In this document: positions 53,622 through 63,360 of the stretch, piece after piece
Numbering within the stretch: the first letter of the stretch is position 1
Layout: every line of letters starts with the position of its first letter
NCBI RefSeq assembly: GCF_030503675.1
Contig: NZ_CP129964.1
Coordinates: 2,294,001-2,358,000, forward strand
DNA from: Lutimonas zeaxanthinifaciens
Lineage (GTDB): Bacteria; Bacteroidota; Bacteroidia; Flavobacteriales; Flavobacteriaceae
Length of the DNA: 64,000 nt
Direction: 5' to 3'
Notes under the pieces: generated by a model
Database searches by the model: none
What the model saw: the letters and a program-made list of their open reading frames with translations, nothing else
What the model was told of the DNA's origin: nothing
Made by a program: the position numbers and the translations under genes

Positions 53622-54830
53622 TTAGCTTAATCCGGCTATGATTTCATCGGCTACGGCCAAACATGCAGTTGCCGCCGGAGAGGGCGCGTTGATCACATGT
53701 GTAACTCCCTCTGTGTGTATTATTTTGAAATCATCGATCATTTCTCCGTTCTCTCCCACTGCCTGAGCACGAACTCCTGAACGCGTAGCTTTGACTTCAT
53801 CCTCTTTTATGGAAGGCATCATTTTTTGTAATTCTTTTACGAATAACTTTTTTGAAAAAGCACGCCGGTACTCTTCTATCCCTTTCTTCCAGTTTTTCGC
53901 GAAGAGCCTTATTGTCCCTTTATAAGTAAGCGCCTCAAGGCTATCCTTCAGGTTAAAACTCGTTCTTCTGTAACCTTCTCTTTTAAATGTAAAAACGGCG
54001 TTAGGACCACACTCAACCTCTCCTCCTACCATTGGCGTATAATGCACGCCTAAAAAAGGGTACCTGGGATCAGGAACAGGATAGACCAAATTATTAACCT
54101 TATGTTTGGCATTGGGTTTTAACTCATAATAATCACCTCTGAATCCGACAATCTGCATTTTTAGGTTTACTTTATCCAGCCTCGCAAGACGATCGGAGAA
54201 AAGTCCGCCACATACAATTACTTCTTTTGAGGTTATGGATTGCTTTGAGGTTTTAACCTGTACCAGATTATTTTCCCGGTGCAAACCAATCACTTTTTCA
54301 TCAAGGAATAAATGATTCACTGAATTCTTTTCCAAAAGAAGCCTGACAAAAGTTTTGACCACCTCAACATAATCAATGATCCCTGCACTTGGAACCCAAA
54401 TTGCTTTAACTCCCTTGATATAAGGCTCCCTTCTACTGATTTCATCCCTGTCAATGCATTCAATTCCAGGCGTCTTATTATCTAATCCGTTTTGAAAAAT
54501 CCTGTCCAAAACCAAAGACTCCTGCTCACTGGTGGCCACTATAATCTTTCCGCAAATCTTGTGAGGAATATCGTATTTCCTGGCAAAAGCCACAAGCTGT
54601 TCCCTGCCGATTCTACAATTTTCGGCTTTCAGTGAACCAGGCCTGTAATAGATTCCTGAATGAATCACTCCCGAATTCCGACCAGTTTGATGCATGCCAA
54701 GCCCACCTTCTTTTTCAACAAGAGCAATCGATTTTTCAGGATATTTTTCACTTAGTTTATATGCTGTAGCGGCACCAACAATACCTCCGCCTACAATCAA
54801 GTAATCAAAGAACTGATCTTGCTCCATCAA
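53622..54830 (-). CDS. lhgO: L-2-hydroxyglutarate oxidase
   Basis: An FAD enzyme that oxidises L-2-hydroxyglutarate to 2-oxoglutarate and passes electrons to the quinone pool. It has 402 residues. FAD loop at the N-terminus: IVGGGIVGAATAYKLSEKYP. The family region GLGMHQTGRNSGVIHSGIYYRPGSLKA in outline and the C-terminal HVINAPSPAATACLAVADEI are characteristic of LhgO. It overlaps the MFS gene by 4 bp and follows it. An inverted repeat (53595-53605 with 53629-53639) sits at its 3' end, without a T run. Confidence 0.93.
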   Translation of the reverse strand: MMEQDQFFDYLIVGGGIVGAATAYKLSEKYPEKSIALVEKEGGLGMHQTGRNSGVIHSGIYYRPGSLKAENCRIGREQLVAFARKYDIPHKICGKIIVATSEQESLVLDRIFQNGLDNKTPGIECIDRDEISRREPYIKGVKAIWVPSAGIIDYVEVVKTFVRLLLEKNSVNHLFLDEKVIGLHRENNLVQVKTSKQSITSKEVIVCGGLFSDRLARLDKVNLKMQIVGFRGDYYELKPNAKHKVNNLVYPVPDPRYPFLGVHYTPMVGGEVECGPNAVFTFKREGYRRTSFNLKDSLEALTYKGTIRLFAKNWKKGIEEYRRAFSKKLFVKELQKMMPSIKEDEVKATRSGVRAQAVGENGEMIDDFKIIHTEGVTHVINAPSPAATACLAVADEIIAGLS

Positions 54831-56131
54831 TGCACGTATTTGGTTTTTTTCATAAAACTCAGAACGATAAAACTCGCCACAAAAAAGATGCAGAGCAATA
54901 AGATCGATAGTCGCATGGAGGCTGTAATAGAAATAGCAAGACCAAAAATAAAGGTACCCCAGACAATCGCCACTTTTTCGGTCACGTCAAAAAAGCTAAA
55001 GTAAGTTGTAGGATCCAAAGTGTTTTCCGGCAGAAGCTTTGAATATGTGGATCTCGAAAGAGTTTGTATTGCACCAAGCACCAGGCCTATAAAACCACTG
55101 ATCACATAGAACTTTAACTGAACATTTGGATCATTTTTATCTAGGAAATAAGCGCTTAGGCAGGCTAGTGCCCAAATTACAATGGTAATTTTTAAGGTGC
55201 TGATATTACCTATCTTGCCCGACAGGTTTGAAAAAATATATGCCCCGGCAATTCCGACAAGCTGAATTACAATTATCGTTAGAATAAGACTGCTCGTGGA
55301 AAGCCCTATTTCCGATTTCCCATAAATGGTAGCAAGTAAAATGGTTGACTGCACCCCAACACTATAAAGGAAAAAGGAAGTCAGGAAATTCAAAAGGACA
55401 GGCTGATCTTTCAATTCATTCACTACCTTTTTTAATTCCTGAAACCCTTTAAAGATATAATCCCGTTTTTTCTTGTCACTTCGAAAACCATCAGGCAACC
55501 TTCTAAAAGTAAACTGTGCAAATCCCATCCACCAGATTCCTACAGTTAAAAATGAAATTCTCGGAGCCATACCGGGATCCGAAATACCATACCACTCAGG
55601 ATTCATCACCATCGTCAGATTGAAAATCAAAAGTAAGACCGAACCTATATAACCATATATGAAACCCAGTGCACTTACCCTGTCCTGTTGGTCATTATAC
55701 GCTACTTCCGGCAAAAAGGCATTGTAGAATACCAAACTCCCCCAAAAACCTATACTTGCAAAAACGGAAAAAACAATACCGATCCATAAAGTATCCACTC
55801 CTTCAAAAAAGTACAAACTCATGACACTGATCGAACCGAAATAGCAAAAAAACTGCATATACGATTTCTTGTTACCCACATAATCCGCTATACCCGACAA
55901 AATGGGGGAAATAAAAGCTACGATCAAAAAAGAAAATGAAAGTGCATAGGTGTAAAGTGAGGTATTGTCAAATTGCATACCCAAAAAGTTTACCAGGCCA
56001 CTTTCAGTCTCGGTGACAGTTTCATAATAAATCGGGAAAACGGCAGTACTTATAACGAGGGAATAAACTGAGTTGGCCCAATCGTAAAATGCCCAACTGT
56101 GAATCAGTTTTTTATCTCCTTTCTGGAGCAT
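54827..56131 (-). CDS. MFS transporter, UMF1/Atg22 type
   Basis: A 434-residue membrane protein with about 12 segments of the UMF1 (Atg22-like) branch of the major facilitator superfamily: IHSWAFYDWANSVYSLVISTAVFPIYYETV at the N-terminus is the hallmark in outline, along with LGAIQTLSRSTYSKLLPEN. Substrate unknown; yeast Atg22 exports amino acids from the vacuole. Translationally coupled with lhgO, which suggests uptake or efflux of a related organic acid. Confidence 0.88.
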   Translation of the reverse strand: MLQKGDKKLIHSWAFYDWANSVYSLVISTAVFPIYYETVTETESGLVNFLGMQFDNTSLYTYALSFSFLIVAFISPILSGIADYVGNKKSYMQFFCYFGSISVMSLYFFEGVDTLWIGIVFSVFASIGFWGSLVFYNAFLPEVAYNDQQDRVSALGFIYGYIGSVLLLIFNLTMVMNPEWYGISDPGMAPRISFLTVGIWWMGFAQFTFRRLPDGFRSDKKKRDYIFKGFQELKKVVNELKDQPVLLNFLTSFFLYSVGVQSTILLATIYGKSEIGLSTSSLILTIIVIQLVGIAGAYIFSNLSGKIGNISTLKITIVIWALACLSAYFLDKNDPNVQLKFYVISGFIGLVLGAIQTLSRSTYSKLLPENTLDPTTYFSFFDVTEKVAIVWGTFIFGLAISITASMRLSILLLCIFFVASFIVLSFMKKTKYVH

Positions 56132-56322
56132 AGGAAGGTAGTTTAAAATTTTCGAACGACAATGTACAATTTTTTTCCTTTTACCGAAGCGTAATTACCC
56201 AAATACCCCGATTTTATTTGGTTCAGAAATTCGTTAGCTTTGTCTATTCAAAATTTTTCCTGACCAAAGAAAACAAATCATTAAACAGAGTTTGAAAAGA
56301 ATACATTGTGCCTGATAAAAAA

Positions 56323-57174
56323 ATGCCCTCCAGAAATCATAATTCCTTTGTCATCCCGAGATATGTAATCACCTTTGGCAAGGTTTTGCAATTCTTCTCA
56401 GAAAATGCTGCCACTCTTTTTGTTGCAAAATTATTTTCGACCCCGGTAAAAGTTAAAGTTCCGGATAGAGAACTAACCATGCGAAACAGCGCAAAAAATG
56501 AATCTTTGTATCTTACTGTATGCAAAAAAGAAATAAATATATACATCTACGGATATTCGAAAAAGAAGGTACTGATCGTTCACGGTTGGGCAGGAAGAGG
56601 AACTCAATTGTTTCAAATTGCCGATAAAGTACTTGAAAACAGAATGATGGTGGTAAGTTTTGACGGACCTGCACACGGCCTTTCCTCTGGTAAAATGACA
56701 AACATGATGGAATTTCTCGAAGCCATTAACGAAGTCAATAAAAAATACGGGGCTTTTGAAGCCGCCATCGGACATTCCTTTGGGGGCATGGCCTTGATCA
56801 ATGCAGTCGCAAATGGATTAAAAGTTTCGAAACTGGTAACCATCGGAGCTGACAATTCAATTCCTCAGATATTTAAATATTTTGTAAAAAAAGTTGAATT
56901 AAAGCCTGAAATAGAAAAAAGATTAATAGCCCTGTCTGAAAAGAAATTGAGTACTTCACTTGATGAAATTTCATCGAAAAACAAAGCCGAGAAAATAGAT
57001 ATCCCAACGCTGATCATTCATGATAGTGAAGATAAATATGTTGATGTAAGAAGTGCGGTTGAAATTCGTCAAAGCCTTAAAAAAGGTGAATTGCTGATCA
57101 CAAATGGTCTTGGACATCATAAAATTTTTAAAGACGGTTTTGTTATTCAGAGGATAATTGATTTTATAAAATGA
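56323..57174 (+). CDS. Alpha/beta hydrolase
   Basis: About 283 residues, alpha/beta-hydrolase fold. The oxyanion region is IVHGWAGRGTQLF, the nucleophile elbow is AIGHSFGGMAL with Ser152, the likely acid Asp lies in IIHDSEDKYVD, and the His in GLGHHKIFKDGFV. It resembles esterase/lipase proteins of unknown substrate. The ATG at 56323 is preferred; a GTG at 56308 would add five residues. It overlaps msrB by 4 bp. Confidence 0.85.
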   Translation: MPSRNHNSFVIPRYVITFGKVLQFFSENAATLFVAKLFSTPVKVKVPDRELTMRNSAKNESLYLTVCKKEINIYIYGYSKKKVLIVHGWAGRGTQLFQIADKVLENRMMVVSFDGPAHGLSSGKMTNMMEFLEAINEVNKKYGAFEAAIGHSFGGMALINAVANGLKVSKLVTIGADNSIPQIFKYFVKKVELKPEIEKRLIALSEKKLSTSLDEISSKNKAEKIDIPTLIIHDSEDKYVDVRSAVEIRQSLKKGELLITNGLGHHKIFKDGFVIQRIIDFIK

Positions 57175-57641
57175 AAACATTTATAGCATTGCTGTTGATA
57201 TTGTCTGGAACAACGTTAATGGCTCAGGAAAAAAAAAGTATGGAAAGAAAAGTAAACAAAACGGAAGAGGAATGGAAACAGGTTTTAACTCCTCAGCAGT
57301 ATTATGTCTTGAGGGAAAAAGGTACTGATCGTCCGGGTGACGGAGGGTATACCAAACATTTTGAGAAAGGAACTTATCATTGTGCTGCCTGTGATGCACA
57401 GCTATTCGAATCAGGTACTAAATATGAATCTCATTGCGGCTGGCCTTCGTTTGACGACGCAATCAAAGGAAGTGTTGAGTATGTCCTTGACAAGAGTCAC
57501 GGTATGATAAGAACTGAGATCATCTGCACAAGTTGTGGTGGACATTTAGGTCATGTTTTTGACGATGGCCCAAGAGATACCACCGGAAAACGCTACTGTG
57601 TAAATACTTCTTCTATCCGATTTGAAAAATCTGATCTTTAA
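57171..57641 (+). CDS. msrB: Secreted peptide-methionine (R)-S-oxide reductase MsrB
   Basis: Repairs methionine-R-sulfoxide. It has 156 residues. An N-terminal signal peptide (cut after LMAQ) sends it to the periplasm, unlike the usual cytosolic form. The MsrB domain has two zinc CxxC pairs (CAAC and CTSC), GWPSFDDAI, GHLGHVFDDGP and catalytic Cys143 in KRYCVNTSS. A fifth Cys in ESHCGWPSF may be the resolving one. Coupled to the hydrolase gene (ATGA). Confidence 0.95.
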   Translation: MKTFIALLLILSGTTLMAQEKKSMERKVNKTEEEWKQVLTPQQYYVLREKGTDRPGDGGYTKHFEKGTYHCAACDAQLFESGTKYESHCGWPSFDDAIKGSVEYVLDKSHGMIRTEIICTSCGGHLGHVFDDGPRDTTGKRYCVNTSSIRFEKSDL

Positions 57642-57688
57642 AAGCGTACTGAGGGCTTTTAAGTAAGGAAATCTTTGTCTGAATTTGT

Positions 57689-57696
57689 TATCTTTG
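57689..57696 (+). promoter_or_regulatory. Predicted minus-7 element of ffh
   Basis: TATCTTTG (TAnnTTTG) lies 45 bp before the ffh ATG. Confidence 0.45.
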
Positions 57697-57741
57697 CAAG
57701 CTATTATAAAATGCATCGTAATAAAATCAGGATAAGTAATT

Positions 57742-59070
57742 ATGTTCAATAATTTAAGTGACAAATTAGATAAGGCCTTTCATGTTCTTAAGGGGCACGG
57801 AAGTATAACGGAGATCAATGTAGCTGAGACTTTAAAAGAGGTTCGAAGGGCACTATTAGACGCTGACGTTAATTTCAAAATTGCCAAAAATTTTACAAAT
57901 ACCGTAAAAGAAAAAGCACTTGGGCAAAATGTACTGACTACCCTGAATCCAGGTCAGTTAATGGTGAAGATCGTCAAGGATGAGCTCACTGAACTGATGG
58001 GTGGTGATACGGTAGGGATCAATCTAAAAGGTGCCCCGACTGTAATCTTAATGTCAGGACTGCAAGGTTCGGGTAAGACGACTTTTTCGGGTAAACTTGC
58101 CAATTATCTCAAAAATAAAAAAACAAAACAGGTACTGCTTGTTGGTTGTGATGTGTACCGCCCTGCTGCGATCAATCAGTTAAGGGTTGTTGGAGATCAG
58201 ATCGGAGTTGAAGTATATGCGGAAGAGGGAAACATGAACCCTGTTGAAATTGCGCAAAATGCCCTTAAACATGCTAAGTCAACCGGAAAAAATGTGGTAA
58301 TCATCGATACGGCCGGGCGTCTGGCTGTTGATGAGGAAATGATGAATGAAATTTCCAATATTCACAGGGCCATAGAACCTCAGGAAACACTTTTCGTTGT
58401 TGATTCCATGACGGGTCAAGATGCTGTAAATACGGCAAAATCCTTTAATGATGTATTGAATTTTGATGGGGTAGTCCTTACCAAATTAGATGGTGATACA
58501 AGAGGTGGAGCAGCCCTTTCTATCAAATCTGTTGTTAACAAACCCATAAAGTTTATCGGAACGGGTGAGAAAATGGAGGCTATCGATGTTTTCCATCCTG
58601 ATCGAATGGCCGAACGTATTTTGGGTATGGGAGACGTAGTGTCTCTTGTTGAAAGAGCCCAGGAACAATATGATGAAGAAGAAGCCAGAAGGATTCAAAA
58701 GAAAATTGCCAAAAATCAGTTTGGTTTTGATGATTTCCTGAAACAGATCCAGCAGATTAAGAAAATGGGTAATATGAAGGACCTTGTGGGAATGATTCCG
58801 GGAGCTGGTAAAATGATGAAAGATGTTGACATCGATGATGATGCTTTCAAGGGAATTGAGGCAATCATTCATTCAATGACTCCGGGTGAAAGAAGCACCC
58901 CATCTATAATTAATGCCAGCAGGAAGAAAAGAATTGCCAAGGGCTCAGGTACAAATGTGCAGGAAGTAAATCAGTTATTGAAGCAATTCAATCAGATGAG
59001 CAAAATGATGAAAATGATGCAAGGTGGCGGTGGTAAGAAGATGATGCAAATGATGAAGGGAATGCAATAA
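57742..59070 (+). CDS. ffh: Signal recognition particle protein Ffh
   Basis: The SRP GTPase that binds signal peptides as they leave the ribosome and targets them to FtsY and the Sec machinery. It has 442 residues in N, G and M domains. G1 is GLQGSGKTTFSGKLA; DTAGRLAVDEEMM and TKLDGDTRGGAALS are the other GTPase motifs. The Met-rich M domain ends MSKMMKMMQGGGGKKMMQMM in outline. Confidence 0.98.
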   Translation: MFNNLSDKLDKAFHVLKGHGSITEINVAETLKEVRRALLDADVNFKIAKNFTNTVKEKALGQNVLTTLNPGQLMVKIVKDELTELMGGDTVGINLKGAPTVILMSGLQGSGKTTFSGKLANYLKNKKTKQVLLVGCDVYRPAAINQLRVVGDQIGVEVYAEEGNMNPVEIAQNALKHAKSTGKNVVIIDTAGRLAVDEEMMNEISNIHRAIEPQETLFVVDSMTGQDAVNTAKSFNDVLNFDGVVLTKLDGDTRGGAALSIKSVVNKPIKFIGTGEKMEAIDVFHPDRMAERILGMGDVVSLVERAQEQYDEEEARRIQKKIAKNQFGFDDFLKQIQQIKKMGNMKDLVGMIPGAGKMMKDVDIDDDAFKGIEAIIHSMTPGERSTPSIINASRKKRIAKGSGTNVQEVNQLLKQFNQMSKMMKMMQGGGGKKMMQMMKGMQ

Positions 59071-59126
59071 ATTTATTTTCGGTCTACAACAAATAAATCG
59101 CTTTGAACACTTAAAACTTACATGAC

Positions 59127-59999
59127 ATGATCCTACTTGATGGCAAAAAAACCTCAGACGATATCAAAAACGAAATTGCCGAGGAAGTAAAGAGCCGAAA
59201 GGCGGCCGGGTTAAAAACACCTCATCTTGCGGCCATTATTGTTGGGACTGACGGAGCCAGTATGACCTATGTTAACAGCAAAGTCAAGTCTTGTCAGAAA
59301 GTCGGATTCAATTCTACCCTGATCGACCTTCCCGAGGATACTACGGAAGAGCAGTTATTGCACGAAATCCAGGAACTTAACAATGATAAGGACATTGACG
59401 GATTTATCGTTCAATTGCCGTTACCTAAGCAGATTGATGAGCAAAAGGTTTTAATGGCTGTTGATCCTGACAAGGATGTCGACGGCTTTCACCCTGTAAA
59501 TGTTGGTAAAATGACCCTCGACCTTCCCTCCTTTTTACCTGCTACTCCTTATGGGATACTTGAACTTTTAGAAAGGTATGAAGTGGAAACTTCCGGTAAG
59601 AACGTTGTAGTTATAGGCAGAAGCCACATCGTAGGAAGACCCATGAGCATTTTGCTGAGTCAAAAGCGAAAGGTGGGTAATGCAACGGTAACCATAGCTC
59701 ATAGCCAAACAAAGAATCTGGCCGCATTGACAAGAGAAGCAGATATTGTTGTAGCTGCATTGGGAATTGCTGAATTTCTAACAGGAGACATGGTTAAAGA
59801 AGGAGCCACAATCATTGATGTGGGAATCACAAGGGTACCGGATGAAACTCGAAAAAGAGGTTACAGGCTTGCCGGGGATGTTGATTTCGATTCCGTTAGT
59901 AAAAAAGCGGGTTATATCACACCTGTGCCCGGTGGCGTTGGACCCATGACAATTGCCATGCTGCTAAAAAATACGCTTCAGGCCTGTAAAAATAATTAG
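59127..59999 (+). CDS. folD: Methylene-THF dehydrogenase/cyclohydrolase FolD
   Basis: Bifunctional one-carbon enzyme that interconverts methylene-THF and formyl-THF. It has 290 residues. Typical are [14 protein letters not shown] (catalytic Lys), [28 protein letters not shown], and the Rossmann motif [18 protein letters not shown], ending [15 protein letters not shown]. Convergent with the cupin gene. Confidence 0.97.
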   Translation: MILLDGKKTSDDIKNEIAEEVKSRKAAGLKTPHLAAIIVGTDGASMTYVNSKVKSCQKVGFNSTLIDLPEDTTEEQLLHEIQELNNDKDIDGFIVQLPLPKQIDEQKVLMAVDPDKDVDGFHPVNVGKMTLDLPSFLPATPYGILELLERYEVETSGKNVVVIGRSHIVGRPMSILLSQKRKVGNATVTIAHSQTKNLAALTREADIVVAALGIAEFLTGDMVKEGATIIDVGITRVPDETRKRGYRLAGDVDFDSVSKKAGYITPVPGGVGPMTIAMLLKNTLQACKNN

Positions 60000-60010
60000 A
60001 AATAAGAAGC

Positions 60011-60373
60011 CTAATCCTCTTCTCTATTTGCTTTATCCAGCTCAAATGGAGGTGTACAGATGGCGATATATTCACAGGGCTCATCAAATGGATTGGCATA
60101 CTGAATGCGACTTCCCTTATTTATCTTTATAGATTCTCCGGGTCCCAGAATGAGTTCATCACCATCGATGATGAATCTCTTTTTACCCTTGATGACATAG
60201 GTTATCTCATCAAAATCAGGAGTTTGAAAGGGTTCACTCCATCCCGGTGGCGCAATCATATGAGCCAGGCTCAGGTCAGCCTTGATACTGGCCATGCCAA
60301 AATGTTCTTCAATCAGTTTTCCATCATTTGTGGGAACTACAAAGGGGCTTTTCTGAACTTTATAATTTTTCAT
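60011..60373 (-). CDS. Small cupin-domain protein
   Basis: A 120-residue single cupin: EITYVIKGKKRFIIDGDELILGPGESIKINKGSRIQYANPFDEPCEYIAICTPPF covers both cupin motifs, but the first lacks the usual two metal-binding His, so metal use is doubtful. Function unknown. It overlaps the upstream FMN-protein gene by 14 bp. Confidence 0.8.
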   Translation of the reverse strand: MKNYKVQKSPFVVPTNDGKLIEEHFGMASIKADLSLAHMIAPPGWSEPFQTPDFDEITYVIKGKKRFIIDGDELILGPGESIKINKGSRIQYANPFDEPCEYIAICTPPFELDKANREED

Positions 60374-61007
60374 TCGCTGCCTTTTTTACACTCTCGGAAA
60401 TTTCAATACCATCGTTTAACGCAGGATCTGAAACAGGGCTTCCATAACTCCTTTCTATAGGTAACAGACCAGCCCAGATATCAAGCTCATAATCCTTTGT
60501 ATCATCACCGACTCCTTCATTTCTGATCTTTGCCGAACCCTCCTGAATCTTAAATTTTAAAACCTTGGTCACGTTCAACTCTTTGGAATTAGGTTTTCTA
60601 ACCTCCTCCCATCTGTCGGCCAGTACCTGATTTGAAATAATTTGTAAGGCTTCTGATTTTTCTTTGTCATCCTCCACAAGAAATGCCTGTCCAAAAAGTG
60701 TCACCGATTCATAATTCAAAGAATGGTGAAAAGCCGATCTCGCCAAAACCAGTGCATTGGTCCTTGTAACATTTATTGAAAGACGAACTCCCTCTTCCAT
60801 GGATTGAAGCATTCTGCTCACATTGGCTCCATGAAAATACAAAGTATCTTCTTTTCTTCCATAAATAGTTGGGATGACCACGGGATGGTCTTCATGAACA
60901 AAACCGATCTGACAGATAAATTCTTTATCCAGTATACTATAGATGATTTTATTGTCATAGGAACCTCTTTTAGGAATCCTTTTGACTTTAGAGCGGTCAG
61001 TTTTCAT
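60360..61007 (-). CDS. Pyridoxamine 5'-phosphate oxidase-like FMN protein
   Basis: About 215 residues, FMN-binding split-barrel fold (PNPOx-like, NimA/5-nitroimidazole-resistance-like): RSKVKRIPKRGSYDNKIIYSILDKEFICQIGFVHEDHPVVIPTIYGRKEDTLYFHG in outline, then LNYESVTLFGQAFLVEDDKEK. Likely a flavin reductase-type or haem-handling protein; the substrate is unknown. The ATG at 61007 gives the family start; a longer frame to 61079 would overlap the neighbouring gene and adds a non-family leader. Confidence 0.82.
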   Translation of the reverse strand: MKTDRSKVKRIPKRGSYDNKIIYSILDKEFICQIGFVHEDHPVVIPTIYGRKEDTLYFHGANVSRMLQSMEEGVRLSINVTRTNALVLARSAFHHSLNYESVTLFGQAFLVEDDKEKSEALQIISNQVLADRWEEVRKPNSKELNVTKVLKFKIQEGSAKIRNEGVGDDTKDYELDIWAGLLPIERSYGSPVSDPALNDGIEISESVKKAANEKL

Positions 61008-61038
61008 GATTATGTTTATTGAAGAATAATATTCTATT

Positions 61039-61572
61039 CTATTCGAACCAAAGGCTGATAAATTTGATGTTGGCCTCATCAGGTATCTGATCCTGTCTTA
61101 TTTCACTCATATCAAATTCATCCAGATTCAGATCTTCCTTATTTAAGGAAATCGTTGCATTAATTTCATCGATGAATAATATTGCTGAACTAAAAGAGGG
61201 CTCAATCTTATCAATGCTGTAATTTTCAGCCACATCTCCAAACGAGGAAGTCGTGGAAATACCTTTTTCAGTAATGTAATTACCACTGTAAATCTTTACG
61301 AGCTCCAAACCTTTTACCGAATCATTTTCGATTAATGGAAAAAATACCAGCGAAGGCTTACCTTCCACATCAAAAACTCTGTATTCTCTTATAATTTCAG
61401 ATTCTAAAGGAAACTTTTCTATCGAATCCTTTTTAAATATTTTATCCAATTGATCAATGGTGGTATTTTTTCCAATATCTCCCAGTTGATTTTTCACAAT
61501 CAGCAGATCTCTATCCTGCCCGCATCGAACAAATAGGATTGACAATAGAACTATTCCAAGTATTCTTTTCAT
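61039..61572 (-). CDS. Small lipoprotein of unknown function
   Basis: About 177 residues. The ATG at 61572 starts a lipoprotein signal (MKRILGIVLLSILFVRC) with the lipid Cys at 17; a longer frame from 61629 would bury it and is rejected. The rest is acidic and without Cys, with no motif I recognise (DLLIVKNQLGDIGKNTTIDQLDKIF onward). The pattern of alternating strands suggests a small beta-rich periplasmic domain. Same strand as, and 31 bp before, the FMN-protein gene. Confidence 0.7.
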   Translation of the reverse strand: MKRILGIVLLSILFVRCGQDRDLLIVKNQLGDIGKNTTIDQLDKIFKKDSIEKFPLESEIIREYRVFDVEGKPSLVFFPLIENDSVKGLELVKIYSGNYITEKGISTTSSFGDVAENYSIDKIEPSFSSAILFIDEINATISLNKEDLNLDEFDMSEIRQDQIPDEANIKFISLWFE

Positions 61573-61653
61573 TTTCAAAATATTTAATTTTTGAGAGGGC
61601 AATATATATACACATTTGAAATTCTGCAAATATATTCAAGCCAATACCCTGCT

Positions 61654-63177
61654 TTATTTTTTCATTACTTTATTGAGTATTCCAAATACTCCTCTGATAA
61701 AGGTTGCACTCGTAACTACCTTTACAATCGGATTAATCGTTGACCTGCTCCTTCGTGATGAAGAGGTTTTTTTACGCTTGATTTCTTCTTCCTTCTTCTT
61801 AATTTCTTCAGCCTGATGTTGCGCCACGGCTATTTTTTCATTCAGCAATTCATAAGCACTTTCGCTGTCTATTGCTTCATTATATCTTGAGGCTATTTTT
61901 GACTGAGCGATCTGAGTACTCAATTCCTCCTTAGACAAAACATCCATTCTGCTCATTGGTGCCCGCAATAAGGCTCTTACTAAAGGCGTTGGAATACCTT
62001 TTTCATTTAAAGCGGAGATCAAAGCTTCGCCAATTCCAAGTTCAGTAAGTACTTTTGCGGTATCATAAAACTCGGAGACAGGATAATTTTCAGCAGCAAG
62101 TTTTATGGCCTTCCTGTCTTTTGCGGTAAATGCGCGCAAAGCATGTTGAATTTTTAAGCCCAGCTGAGAGAGTACATCTGCCGGTATATCTTTTGGATTT
62201 TGAGTAACGAAATAAATTCCTATTCCTTTGGAACGAATCAACTTTACGATGCTCTCTAACTGATCAAGCAGCGATTTAGAGGCATTTTCAAAGACCAAAT
62301 GAGCCTCGTCAATGAATAAAACCAGTTCGGGACGATCGCTATCCCCTAACTCAGGAAAGGAGTTGTACACTTCAGCCAGAAGTTGCAGCATAAAGGTACT
62401 GAACATTTGAGGTTTGTCGTGTATATCGGTAAGCCGTAAGACAGAGATTATTCCACGTCCGTCATCTGACACCCTGCACAAATCCTGAACATCAAAGGAG
62501 CGTTCACCAAAAAACAAATCTGCTCCCTGTTGTTCCAAGGCAACAATCTTTCTAAGAATGGCCCCAGTAGAGGCTGTTGAAATTCTGCCATAACTGGCTT
62601 CAATTTCCGATTTTCCTTCTCGGGTGGCATATTGAAGTACCTTTTTCAAATCCTTAAGATCCAGCAAGCCTAAATTGTTATCGTCACAATACTGGAATAA
62701 AATTGCCAGAATTCCTTCCTGTACCTCCGAAAGGCCTAAAATTCTCGATAATAAAACAGGTCCAAATTCTGAAACCGTTGCACGTAATCTAGTACCCTTT
62801 TGTTCCGATATTGTCAATATCTCAACCGGAAATTCCCTGGCTTCAAAAGGAATTCCTATCTTTTCATGGCGCTCGTCAATTTTAGGATGCCCGGGACTTG
62901 CTTTTGCCAGTCCACTTAAATCTCCTTTAAGGTCCATAAGTAAAACCGGTATCCCTTTTTCAGAAAGGTTCTCAGCAAAAACCTGCAGCGTTTTTGTCTT
63001 ACCAGTGCCTGTTGCACCTGAAATTAACCCATGTCTGTTGATTGTTTTTAAAGGTATATTTACCAATGAACCGGTAAAGGTTTCATCTCCAATCATACCA
63101 GCCCCCATTGTAATAAATTCTCCTTTTGTCTGATAACCCTTTGCTATCGAATCTACAAACTTTTTACTATCCGCCAT
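61654..63177 (-). CDS. HerA-like ATPase (DUF853 family)
   Basis: A 507-residue P-loop ATPase of the HerA/FtsK group, DUF853 (YjgR-like) branch. Walker A is GATGTGKTKTLQVFAE, Walker B is LVLFIDEAHLVF, and a sensor-like YFVTQNPKDIPADVLSQLG follows. The N-terminus binds the nucleotide early, without an added beta-barrel. A charged coiled coil (EEIKKKEEEIKRKKTSS in outline) and a basic tail end the chain. In archaea HerA works with NurA in DNA end resection; the bacterial DUF853 role is not known to me. Confidence 0.88.
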   Translation of the reverse strand: MADSKKFVDSIAKGYQTKGEFITMGAGMIGDETFTGSLVNIPLKTINRHGLISGATGTGKTKTLQVFAENLSEKGIPVLLMDLKGDLSGLAKASPGHPKIDERHEKIGIPFEAREFPVEILTISEQKGTRLRATVSEFGPVLLSRILGLSEVQEGILAILFQYCDDNNLGLLDLKDLKKVLQYATREGKSEIEASYGRISTASTGAILRKIVALEQQGADLFFGERSFDVQDLCRVSDDGRGIISVLRLTDIHDKPQMFSTFMLQLLAEVYNSFPELGDSDRPELVLFIDEAHLVFENASKSLLDQLESIVKLIRSKGIGIYFVTQNPKDIPADVLSQLGLKIQHALRAFTAKDRKAIKLAAENYPVSEFYDTAKVLTELGIGEALISALNEKGIPTPLVRALLRAPMSRMDVLSKEELSTQIAQSKIASRYNEAIDSESAYELLNEKIAVAQHQAEEIKKKEEEIKRKKTSSSRRSRSTINPIVKVVTSATFIRGVFGILNKVMKK

Positions 63178-63348
63178 AGAATACTTTTTTGATAAATTTA
63201 ACCCTTTTCATCAATAATTAAAAATCTATTCTGTTCGTCTTGGATTAGATAAATGGTATGAAAAATAATGGTCCTGATCAATATTTTTACAGATTTCGAT
63301 GAAAAAAATATGTGTTCAAAATAATCGCTATAATACTGAATTACTGTT

Positions 63349-63356
63349 TATCTTTG
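63349..63356 (+). promoter_or_regulatory. Minus-7 element of queE, probably leaderless transcript
   Basis: TATCTTTG (TAnnTTTG) ends 4 bases before the queE ATG. No preQ1 riboswitch was recognised in the 183-bp space before it. Confidence 0.55.
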
Positions 63357-63360
63357 CGCC

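Noticed and set aside
53595-53639. Terminator between mscS and lhgO
   Set aside because: An 11-bp inverted repeat with a large loop of 23 nt and no T run; one arm lies inside lhgO. Too weak to call.
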